A stretch of DNA of 5,274 bases from Vulcanisaeta sp. MG_3 (GTDB lineage: Archaea > Thermoproteota > Thermoprotei > Thermoproteales > Thermocladiaceae): contig LOCH01000051.1 of assembly GCA_001516765.1 (NCBI GenBank), forward strand, positions 1 to 5,274. Reading direction: 5' to 3'. The notes under the pieces are model-generated. The model did not search any database, was not told where the DNA came from, and saw only the letters and a list, made by a program, of their open reading frames with translations. Of this stretch, positions 1 through 4,645 are shown piece after piece. Positions within the stretch are counted from its first letter, which is position 1. Every line of letters starts with the position of its first letter. The position numbers were made by a program, and so were the translations under genes.

Positions 1-248
1 TTAATCGTGCTTAATAACGTGGTTAATGATTTCAAGATACCCCTTACATTATGTCTATCAATTGTTATTGATCCTCTACGTGGTATCAGTGCCAGTACTA
101 TGGAGCCCCTAGCGTGGCAGTCTCCATGGGCGTCAATAATTATGGCGCGTTGTTGCGATGCGCAATCGTCAATTTTGACCATGCTGTAACCTAATTCATT
201 GATTATATCCATTAACCACTGAGGTGCATCACCATACACATAGATCAA
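1..248 (-). CDS. Unrecognised conserved-looking protein, N-terminal 82 residues (runs off the left edge)
   Basis: This reading frame is open from a TTG at 248-246 to the left edge without a stop. An in-frame stop (TAA) lies just upstream at about 254-252. The start is chosen because GGTGAT, a good match to the archaeal anti-Shine-Dalgarno, lies at 259-254, five bases before TTG. The next in-frame start is GTG at 239. The protein begins MIYVYGDAPQWLMDIINELG and continues with alternating hydrophobic strands and helices (an AIIIDAHGD stretch near residues 35-43, then IVLALIPRRG), which suggests a small alpha/beta fold. I see no signal peptide or membrane helix, and I do not recognise the family. 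It lies 38 bp behind rpoL in the same direction, so it is probably cotranscribed with it. Codon use resembles its neighbours. The gene is judged real from the open frame, the ribosome binding site and the operon position; its function is unknown. Confidence 0.6.
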   Translation of the reverse strand, partial: MIYVYGDAPQWLMDIINELGYSMVKIDDCASQQRAIIIDAHGDCHARGSIVLALIPRRGSITIDRHNVRGILKSLTTLLSTI

Positions 249-253
249 TCGTT

Positions 254-259
254 ATCACC
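254..259 (-). promoter_or_regulatory. Shine-Dalgarno site GGTGAT before the TTG-started gene
   Basis: On the minus strand GGTGAT is followed by five bases and then TTG. The same motif and a similar spacing precede the nuoBC and nuoD starts. It decides the unusual TTG start, and it suggests translation from a polycistronic message with rpoL rather than from a leaderless transcript. Confidence 0.55.
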
Positions 260-286
260 GCATACACTAAAATCAACGCACCCTAA

Positions 287-565
287 TCAGCTTGGTGCTC
301 CTAAGAATCCCTTCTCCATATCCTCAATATCCCTCATTATCTCGCTTACGGTTTCCTTAATAACATCAAGTGGAGGCTTACCCTTAGTCTTTATCCTAAA
401 CCTAACATTCTGCGTGAGTGGGTGGTCCACATCGTACATTGCATACTCAACATCAGGCCTCTTGAGTAAATACTCTACCAAGGGTGCGAATAATGTGTAG
501 GTTTCACCTTGGACCACAGCCTCTAGATAGTTATCCTCAACCTTAACAACACTTATTTTAATCAC
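287..565 (-). CDS. rpoL: DNA-directed RNA polymerase subunit L (Rpo11/RpoL, Rpb11-like)
   Basis: This is a 92-residue protein, the usual size for archaeal RpoL. It is the small assembly subunit that pairs with Rpo3 (RpoD) to form the alpha-like platform of RNA polymerase. Recognisable family features are the N-terminal strand with NYLEAVVQGE (about 12-21), the HPLTQNVRFRIKTKG core (about 48-62), and a C-terminal helix beginning PPLDVIKE (64-71). The start is GTG at 565-563, 29 bp behind the centre of a TATA box, so the transcript is probably leaderless or nearly so. One oddity: the normally well-conserved HTLGN motif of Rpb11/RpoL is YTLFA here, at the same alignment position without a gap. 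The unrecognised gene downstream probably belongs to the same operon. Identity is fairly secure from the HPLT region and the length. Confidence 0.88.
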   Translation of the reverse strand: MIKISVVKVEDNYLEAVVQGETYTLFAPLVEYLLKRPDVEYAMYDVDHPLTQNVRFRIKTKGKPPLDVIKETVSEIMRDIEDMEKGFLGAPS

Positions 566-589
566 AAAATCACACGGTACAACTTCTGG

Positions 590-598
590 AAATAAAAA
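590..598 (-). promoter_or_regulatory. TATA box of rpoL
   Basis: The minus strand reads TTTTTATTT, preceded by a purine-rich CTAAAG that could serve as BRE. Its centre is 29 bp upstream of the GTG start of rpoL, which places initiation within a few bases of the start codon. Confidence 0.6.
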
Positions 599-610
599 CT
601 TTAGCCCTAA

Positions 611-619
611 ATTTTATTA
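611..619 (+). promoter_or_regulatory. TATA-like box upstream of the plus-strand C/D box sRNA
   Basis: ATTTTATTA is centred at about 615, some 26 bp before the inferred 5' end of the sRNA at about 641. It is divergent from, and only about 20 bp away from, the rpoL TATA box. The region is AT-rich throughout, so the exact box is uncertain. Confidence 0.45.
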
Positions 620-622
620 GTA

Positions 623-633
623 TCATAAAAATA
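623..633 (-). terminator. Possible T-tract terminator for minus-strand transcripts ahead of rpoL
   Basis: On the minus strand the run is CTATTTTTATG. It could stop read-through from the CBS gene or the minus-strand sRNA before the rpoL promoter. The background is AT-rich, so support is weak. Confidence 0.25.
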
Positions 634-641
634 GGTCCTTT

Positions 642-694
642 AAGTGATGAGAACCCCCGTAGCGGATAATGAAGAGTTCACGTACCGGCTGAGC
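642..694 (+). ncRNA. C/D box small RNA (2'-O-methylation guide), plus strand
   Basis: All four boxes can be read in order: C box GTGATGA (644-650), a 12-nt guide GAACCCCCGTAG (651-662), a D'-like CGGA (663-666), C' box TGAAGA (670-675), a 13-nt guide GTTCACGTACCGG (676-688), and D box CTGA (689-692). This is the geometry of archaeal box C/D sRNAs, which bind L7Ae, Nop5 and fibrillarin and direct 2'-O-methylation of the nucleotide paired five positions upstream of D or D'. The D guide would pair with CCGGUACGUGAAC; from memory, the 23S helix 93 segment GGUACGUGAGC fits with one G-U pair, predicting Um at about E. coli U2571. The D' guide pairs over eight nucleotides with the 16S segment CUACGGGG, predicting Gm near position 346. 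The D' box is imperfect. A TATA-like box lies upstream and a T-rich tract downstream. Box structure is seen; targets are inferred. Confidence 0.78.
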
Positions 695-708
695 GATTTG
701 TTCCTTTT
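695..708 (+). terminator. T-rich tract after the plus-strand sRNA
   Basis: The T-rich stretch ATTTGTTCCTTTT begins four bases after the D box. Archaeal termination usually occurs at such pyrimidine tracts without a hairpin, and none is seen here. It also lies in the 21 bp between the D boxes of the two convergent sRNAs. Confidence 0.4.
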
Positions 709-711
709 AAT

Positions 712-764
712 TCTCAGTCGTTGGCGAATTAATCACCGTTCATGAAAGGGTGCATTCATCACCC
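712..764 (-). ncRNA. C/D box small RNA (2'-O-methylation guide), minus strand, 3' of the CBS gene
   Basis: On the minus strand the boxes are C box GTGATGA (762-756), a 12-nt guide ATGCACCCTTTC (755-744), a D'-like ATGA (743-740), C' box GTGATTA (736-730), a 12-nt guide ATTCGCCAACGA (729-718), and D box CTGA (717-714). Both guides are exactly 12 nt, the classic archaeal spacing. Complementary targets would be GAAAGGGUGCAU (fifth nucleotide G) and UCGUUGGCGAAU (fifth nucleotide U); I cannot assign them to a known rRNA or tRNA position from memory. The C box starts 12 bases after the stop of the CBS-domain gene, and no TATA box is visible at the right distance. The RNA may therefore be processed from the 3' end of that gene's transcript. 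D' is a variant of CUGA. It converges with the plus-strand sRNA at 642-694. Confidence 0.75.
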
Positions 765-769
765 TCTGC

Positions 770-774
770 AAAAA
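770..774 (-). terminator. T5 run directly after the CBS gene stop codon
   Basis: The minus strand reads TAG followed at once by TTTTT. It may be a weak or leaky terminator for the CBS gene, since the sRNA C box begins only eight bases further on. Confidence 0.25.
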
Positions 775-1935
775 CTACTCACCGGTTGGTGGGCCTCCAC
801 GTAATCTGCCCCTCCTTTTCGTATCCCTCATCCTATTTATCTCCCTATCGATCCTCTTAAGTAGGGTTTCGAACGCGTACCTAACCGCATTAACCGGATC
901 CCAATCAACCTCATTTACCGTGTACGTGTTTACATTATCCTTAAGCATCACGTGAACCGAGTACTTACTCCTCTTCTCCTCACCACCTTTCTCATACTTC
1001 TTAATGTTTATCTTTAGGTCTATCACATTCACCATCCTATTTATCTTAGCGACGTAATTACTAACAACCTTCTCAATCAAAGCCTTAGTATCCTCATCAA
1101 CATCAACAAGCCTAGCCTCTATGGGCACCTCCTCATACGGCCTAAGCACAGCCTTAATAACGTCATAACCAGAGATAACACCAACCACCGAATCCCCGGA
1201 AATAACCGGTAACCCGGAAACCCCATTCTCAAGCATCACGCGGACAGCCTCACTCAATTCATTATTACCTTCTATGGTTATGGCGGGGGTTGTGGCTATA
1301 GCCTTAACGGGCGCCGCTAATATGTCATCCTCAGTACCCACCACATCACCACGCCTACTACGCCTTGGTATTGATGCGTAGTACAGCCTCTCGACTATAT
1401 CACGCATACTGACTATACCATACAGCTTACCCGAGTCTAGGACAGGTAGTCGTGTTATCCCATGCCTAATCATGAGCCACTTAGCCCTAGCCACAGCCTC
1501 ATTACCATCGATGGTTATTGCCGGTTTAGACATCACCGAGGAGACAGAGACCCTAGGCAACCTTTGATTCCTCAATAGGTAATCAAGCATTTTTTCCCGA
1601 GTTAGGATACCGACCAGGTTCATGTTCGAGTCAACAACGGGCAATGCCCTAGCCCTCAACGTTAATACCTTACCCATTGCCTTAACGAAATCCGCGTCCT
1701 GGTTTATGGAATAGGGTGGTGACATGACACTGGAGACCTTGGACTTAAGACTAACCCTACGCCCAAGCAACTCCCTATAACTTAACACACCCACTAACTT
1801 CCCATTATCATTAATCACAGGTACGATCCAAGCCTTGAAATCCCTCATGTCGGAGATAACCTTTGAAATTACATCCTTGGGCTTCGCGATAATGATCACG
1901 TTATCCATCAATTCACCAACAGTGGGTAGACTCAT
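775..1935 (-). CDS. Four-CBS-domain protein with a C-terminal HPF/RaiA-like domain; probable ribosome hibernation factor
   Basis: The protein has 386 residues from the chosen start. CBS domains lie at about 7-58, 66-120, 131-186 and 206-264 and show the usual repeats of VMS..P.(A/S)I and G(V/I)(S/T).LPV(V/I)..G.LVGI(L/V)S. Two Bateman pairs would bind adenine nucleotides. Residues about 280-370 form a beta-alpha-beta domain (VNVIDLKINIKKYE, KYSVHVMLKD, WDPVNAVRYAFETLLKRIDR) resembling the HPF/RaiA ribosome-binding fold; a basic, Gly-rich tail (RRGRLRGG) follows. From memory, a CBS-domain hibernation factor named Dri has been described on Pyrobaculum ribosomes, and this is a plausible relative. 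The expected role is energy-sensing inhibition of idle ribosomes. An upstream in-frame start would add 40 residues, but the ATG at 1935-1933 is preferred: it begins directly before CBS1 and lies 27 bp after a TATA box. The alternative is a general CBS regulator. The CBS domains are certain; the hibernation role is inferred. Confidence 0.85.
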   Translation of the reverse strand: MSLPTVGELMDNVIIIAKPKDVISKVISDMRDFKAWIVPVINDNGKLVGVLSYRELLGRRVSLKSKVSSVMSPPYSINQDADFVKAMGKVLTLRARALPVVDSNMNLVGILTREKMLDYLLRNQRLPRVSVSSVMSKPAITIDGNEAVARAKWLMIRHGITRLPVLDSGKLYGIVSMRDIVERLYYASIPRRSRRGDVVGTEDDILAAPVKAIATTPAITIEGNNELSEAVRVMLENGVSGLPVISGDSVVGVISGYDVIKAVLRPYEEVPIEARLVDVDEDTKALIEKVVSNYVAKINRMVNVIDLKINIKKYEKGGEEKRSKYSVHVMLKDNVNTYTVNEVDWDPVNAVRYAFETLLKRIDREINRMRDTKRRGRLRGGPPTGE

Positions 1936-1956
1936 CAATGTGTAACTATGAAGCCC

Positions 1957-1967
1957 TTTTAATAATT
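1957..1967 (-). promoter_or_regulatory. TATA box of the CBS-domain gene
   Basis: The minus strand reads AATTATTAAAA, centred about 27 bp before the ATG at 1935. This supports a leaderless transcript and argues against the longer upstream start, which would lie upstream of the promoter. Confidence 0.6.
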
Positions 1968-1979
1968 TAATGGGTATAG

Positions 1980-1988
1980 TTTTATAAG
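1980..1988 (+). promoter_or_regulatory. TATA box of the SPOUT-like gene
   Basis: TTTTATAAG is centred 26-27 bp upstream of the GTG at 2011, the classic distance for a leaderless archaeal transcript. It lies back to back with the CBS gene promoter, their centres about 22 bp apart. Confidence 0.65.
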
Positions 1989-2010
1989 CCGTTGTTGCAA
2001 TGGGCGACGC

Positions 2011-2460
2011 GTGGAATGCCAGGAAGCCGTAAATAATGTAATACCGGTCATACACAATCCAGCCAGTGTACAGAAATTACTCGATGCAATAAAGGTATCA
2101 CTCGGCTTTGGGGTGAGGACTATAGTCGTCACCAAGGCCGTAGGTTCAGCGGCACAGCAGGGCATTCCAGAGGCCTTTAGGTTGGTGATGAGGGTTGGGG
2201 CATCATTAATAGTGCTTCCCGACATTAGGGATGCTGTGGAGTTACTAAAGCCCGATCATATATACTTCCTAAGCACCAAGGGCGAAATAATGGGTGATCT
2301 CAATGGTAGGGTGTTACTTATTGTTCAAGCCTCGGATCAGCAATTTATGCCGAGTGAATTGAATTTAGGTAGGCAGGTTAGAGTTTTGGGTAGGGACGTG
2401 GGTAGTACCGCATTGTTAACGCTGGCCTTAAATAAAATCCTTGGTTCATGTATTGAATGA
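2011..2460 (+). CDS. Predicted SPOUT-fold RNA methyltransferase-like protein (COG4080 type)
   Basis: This is a 149-residue soluble protein. It resembles archaeal proteins grouped as COG4080, often labelled SpoU-like rRNA methylase and sometimes RecB-family nuclease. Visible family traits are the IPVIHNPASVQKLLDA start (about 11-26), the VRTIVVTKAVGSAAQQGIPEA segment (35-55), LIVLPDIRDAVELLKPDHIYFL (65-86), a V(L/F)LIVQASDQQF strand (103-113), and a C-terminal DVGSTALLTLALNKIL (129-144), which fits the region where SPOUT proteins form the knotted SAM site. Nothing here proves catalysis; some SPOUT relatives lack an obvious methylation role. The start is GTG at 2011, 26-27 bp after a TATA box, so the transcript is leaderless; no closer in-frame start exists before the conserved IPVIHN. 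It is divergent from the CBS/hibernation-like gene and 54 bp ahead of nuoA, which has its own TATA box. Family placement is from memory of sequence style. Confidence 0.7.
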   Translation: MECQEAVNNVIPVIHNPASVQKLLDAIKVSLGFGVRTIVVTKAVGSAAQQGIPEAFRLVMRVGASLIVLPDIRDAVELLKPDHIYFLSTKGEIMGDLNGRVLLIVQASDQQFMPSELNLGRQVRVLGRDVGSTALLTLALNKILGSCIE

Positions 2461-2478
2461 GCGCTAAATGGGTTACTA

Positions 2479-2488
2479 CTTAAAAATA
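2479..2488 (+). promoter_or_regulatory. TATA box of the nuo operon
   Basis: CTTAAAAATA is centred at about 2484 and predicts initiation near 2510, about five bases before the ATG of nuoA at 2515. The message would thus have an extremely short leader. There is no clear terminator for the SPOUT-like gene in the 18 bases before it, so read-through is possible. Confidence 0.55.
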
Positions 2489-2514
2489 CGCCATCTCAAG
2501 TAGCCTTGGTCGTA

Positions 2515-2907
2515 ATGTCGGCATTCACAGATGCATTAGCCATAATGATCGTGCTCCTGGTAATAGCCCTAATCACAGACGCGGCAATAATATATGTAAC
2601 CCGTAGACTAGCCGCGAAAAACCCAAACGTGGTTAAGCTGCAGAGGTACGAGGCCGGCAACCCACCAGTTGGTGAGGCTAGGTACGTATTCCCAATACAG
2701 TACGTTGGCTTCCTGCTGGTGTTCCTGGGCATGGAGCCTGTCATAGTCATTTTGCTGATTTTATCATCAGCTGCGGTGGTTGGTATGCCCATAGTGATCA
2801 TGATACTTGTGATTTTATTAATAGCATTACCGAGCGTTTATGTAGGTTATAAATACGCACTGAAGATGGCTTATCCCAAAGAATTTTTAAGAAGAGCAGG
2901 TAGGTGA
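2515..2907 (+). CDS. nuoA: NADH-quinone oxidoreductase (complex I) subunit A
   Basis: This is a 130-residue membrane protein with three helices at about 6-29, 62-86 and 88-115, the size and topology of NuoA/NdhC/ND3. The family loop between helices 1 and 2 is present as LQRYEAGNPPVGEARYVFPIQY (42-63), matching the KxxxYExG..P.G.AR..F pattern. In complex I this loop lies at the quinone-channel entrance between the peripheral and membrane arms. The conserved helix-2 acidic pair (FDxE in bacteria) is reduced to LGME, keeping Glu74 and replacing the Asp with Gly72. ATG at 2515 is chosen over the in-frame TTG at 2506, which would lie upstream of the predicted transcription start. The TGA stop is embedded in the GGTGA ribosome binding site of the next gene, so the two genes are closely coupled. 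First gene of the complex I operon visible here. Confidence 0.88.
   Translation: MSAFTDALAIMIVLLVIALITDAAIIYVTRRLAAKNPNVVKLQRYEAGNPPVGEARYVFPIQYVGFLLVFLGMEPVIVILLILSSAAVVGMPIVIMILVILLIALPSVYVGYKYALKMAYPKEFLRRAGR
2903..2907 (+). promoter_or_regulatory. Shine-Dalgarno site GGTGA of nuoBC overlapping the nuoA stop
   Basis: GGTGA is followed by six bases and then ATG at 2914. The last three bases are the stop codon of nuoA, which suggests translational coupling. Confidence 0.65.
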
Positions 2908-2913
2908 ACCTGA

Positions 2914-4140
2914 ATGTCAATTGATAAGATAGTAGAGCCATACAAGAAGTGGGGCACGAAATACTCACTCTGGCCAATACACCTGGTCACAGCCTGCTGC
3001 GGAGTTGAGATGGCACACACCTGGAACCCTGCCTACGACGCCGAGAGGCTCGGCTCACTTCCCTGGCATGCACCGAGACAGACAAACCTAATCCTGGTGG
3101 AGGGTACCATAACCTTCAAGATGGCGAGGGTTTTGAGGTTCATTTGGGAGCAGATGAGTGATCCCAAGTACGTAATTGCCATGGGTTCCTGCGCCGCCGA
3201 GGGAGGCATATTCTGGAATAGCTACCATGCAGTTCCCGTTAGTAAGATCGTACCAGTGGACGCCTACGCAATTGGGTGCCCACCAACGCCCGAGTCCGTG
3301 ATCCAGATGATAAGGATCGTACAGAGGAAGATAGAGAGTGGCGAGGCCAGGGCTAACATTAAGCCGAGGACGATAGACCTAACCAAGGTGCTCATCCCAT
3401 CACCAACAAAGCAACCAGCGCCAAACCCACCACATAGGATTACGCCAAACCCGCATATACCGGTATGTACCGAGAAGAAGGTTGATTGGGCCTTCGGTTA
3501 TGATTACGTTAATAATCAATTAATGCCCGCACTGAAGGAATCGGCAAAGAGGATTGTGGTAACGGACATCAATAGAGTGTGCATTGAAGTAACACCAGAT
3601 AAGATAAGGGATGCTGCCCAAGCATTGTATAAACTGGGTTTTGATCACGTTAAGTCGGTGAATGTAATCGACGTGCCGCACGAGAATAAGTTCTATGTTG
3701 AGTACTGGGTATCCAGCTACAGTAGGAAGGAATTAATGCCGGTGCTCGTTGCATTAACGACCGAGATACCCAGGGACAACCCGAGGGTGCCCAGCCTAAT
3801 TGATGTATGGACCAGTGCGGATTACATGGAGAGGGAGATGTATGACTTCTTCGGTGTTTGGTTTGAGGGTAATCCATGGATGGGTAGAAACTTCCTCCTA
3901 GACCCAGACACACCGGTTAAGTTCCCGTTGAGGAAGGACGTACCAATAGTGAGGGAGTTCTACCTAGTCGATAGGGAGTTCCCAGGTGTTGCAATACCAA
4001 CGGCTCCAGCCAAACCAGCTGCACCAGCGAAGCCGCAAGCGACACAGCAGAAACCAGCACAGGTTCAACAGCCCCAGTCAAAGCCAGCGCAGGCCGATGC
4101 AGCAAAGCAAGAATCCGGTTCGGGTGATTGGCGTGGGTAG
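2914..4140 (+). CDS. nuoBC: Fused NADH-quinone oxidoreductase subunits B and C (NuoB-NuoC)
   Basis: This is a 408-residue fusion. Residues about 1-155 are NuoB, which holds iron-sulfur cluster N2, the last electron carrier before quinone. All four ligands are present: the tandem Cys28-Cys29 in ACCGVE, Cys93 in GSCA and Cys122 in GCPP, with family spacing (64 and 29). A Pro/Asn-rich linker (about 160-186) leads to NuoC (about 190-350), with its signature ADYMEREMYDFFGVWFEGNP (302-321) and the PLRKDVP motif (338-344). The final 45 residues or so are a Pro/Ala/Gln/Lys low-complexity tail with PAKP repeats, unlike ordinary NuoC and probably disordered. Fusions of C with D are known in bacteria; a B-C fusion is less usual. 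The start has a good GGTGA site and follows nuoA by six bases. The last eight bases overlap the chosen nuoD start. It acts on the cytoplasmic face in the connecting module of complex I. Confidence 0.92.
   Translation: MSIDKIVEPYKKWGTKYSLWPIHLVTACCGVEMAHTWNPAYDAERLGSLPWHAPRQTNLILVEGTITFKMARVLRFIWEQMSDPKYVIAMGSCAAEGGIFWNSYHAVPVSKIVPVDAYAIGCPPTPESVIQMIRIVQRKIESGEARANIKPRTIDLTKVLIPSPTKQPAPNPPHRITPNPHIPVCTEKKVDWAFGYDYVNNQLMPALKESAKRIVVTDINRVCIEVTPDKIRDAAQALYKLGFDHVKSVNVIDVPHENKFYVEYWVSSYSRKELMPVLVALTTEIPRDNPRVPSLIDVWTSADYMEREMYDFFGVWFEGNPWMGRNFLLDPDTPVKFPLRKDVPIVREFYLVDREFPGVAIPTAPAKPAAPAKPQATQQKPAQVQQPQSKPAQADAAKQESGSGDWRG
4123..4128 (+). promoter_or_regulatory. Shine-Dalgarno site GGTGAT before nuoD, inside the end of nuoBC
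   Basis: GGTGAT is separated by four bases from GTG at 4133. It favours this start over the later in-frame GTG 4154 and ATG 4166. GTG 4154 has a weaker GGAGAGG at 4144-4150. Confidence 0.5.
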
Positions 4141-4645
4141 CAAGGAGAGGTATGTGGAATTGTCGATGGGGATGGAGGTACCTGAGGAGTTCGTTAAGAA
4201 CTTCGTGCCAATACCTAAGGAGTACGTGGAGGAGGCGTACAGGAGTGATGAATACCTGGTATTCATAGGACCGCAGCACCCAGGTAGTGGTCACATGAGG
4301 ATAATACTCAGGCTCAAGGGTGACTACATAGTGGATGCAATACCGGACCCGGGCTACGTCCATAGGGGTGTCGAGAAGCTAGCAGAGACGAGGCTCTACA
4401 TACACATACTGCCACTCATAGAGAGACCCACAATACAGGACTCGGCAAACTTTGACCTGGGATATTCGAGGGCGGTGGAGAAGCTCGCAGACCTCGATGT
4501 ACCAAAGAGGGCACAGTACATCAGGGTAATACTCGCGGAGCTAAGTAGGATCGCAACCCACCTATACGATACGGGCATTACTCTCCGTATTCATTGGTCA
4601 CTCCACAGGCTACATGTGGGCCTTCGGACTCAGGGATGTAATTAA
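4133..4645 (+). CDS. nuoD: NADH-quinone oxidoreductase subunit D, 5' part (frameshifted)
   Basis: This is the N-terminal part of NuoD (49-kDa family), which with NuoB forms the quinone-reducing site. It carries GPQHPGSGHMR (near residue 45), a GYVHRGVEKLAE motif, DLGYSRAVEKLADLDVP and ELSRIATHLYDTG. It is homologous to [NiFe] hydrogenase large subunits, but at the first nickel-ligand motif it reads ERPTIQDS where hydrogenases have ERxCxxC. Both cysteines are absent there, so it is a complex I subunit, not a hydrogenase. Family similarity stops at about 4585. The remaining residues to the TAA at 4643 (after ITL: RIHWSLHRLHVG...) are out-of-frame sequence, while the true continuation lies one frame over. 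Start: GTG at 4133 with GGTGAT upstream, overlapping nuoBC by eight bases; ATG 4166 is the main alternative. The frame extends upstream to 3986, but that stretch only shadows the nuoBC tail. Confidence 0.8.
   Translation: MGSKERYVELSMGMEVPEEFVKNFVPIPKEYVEEAYRSDEYLVFIGPQHPGSGHMRIILRLKGDYIVDAIPDPGYVHRGVEKLAETRLYIHILPLIERPTIQDSANFDLGYSRAVEKLADLDVPKRAQYIRVILAELSRIATHLYDTGITLRIHWSLHRLHVGLRTQGCN

Noticed and set aside
7..189. Plus-strand 60-residue open frame at the left edge
   Set aside because: It overlaps the open minus-strand frame from 248 to the edge, which has a ribosome binding site and an operon partner. The plus frame has neither.
1936..2055. Forty-residue N-terminal extension of the CBS protein
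   Set aside because: It would begin upstream of the TATA box, overlaps the divergent SPOUT-like gene, and adds nothing before CBS domain 1.
1959..2225. Minus-strand 88-residue open frame
   Set aside because: It lies antisense to the SPOUT-like gene, shows no recognisable motif and has no start signals.
2496..2801. Minus-strand open frame opposite nuoA
   Set aside because: It is a shadow of the hydrophobic nuoA codons; its composition is Thr/Ser/Ala-rich without motifs.
3986..4132. Upstream part of the long frame that contains nuoD
   Set aside because: It is rich in Gln, Arg and Ser only because it reads the Pro/Ala/Gln tail of nuoBC in another frame. NuoD similarity begins after 4133.
3650..4363. 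Minus-strand open frames of 87 and 148 residues opposite nuoBC and nuoD
   Set aside because: They are antisense shadows of strongly conserved NuoC and NuoD coding sequence.
4580..4590. Programmed +1 frameshift in nuoD
   Set aside because: CTC-C-GT is not a known slippery site, a Leu tRNA would pair poorly after slipping to TCC, and no stop codon or stimulator is placed beside it. Kept only as a less likely alternative to a sequencing error or mutation.
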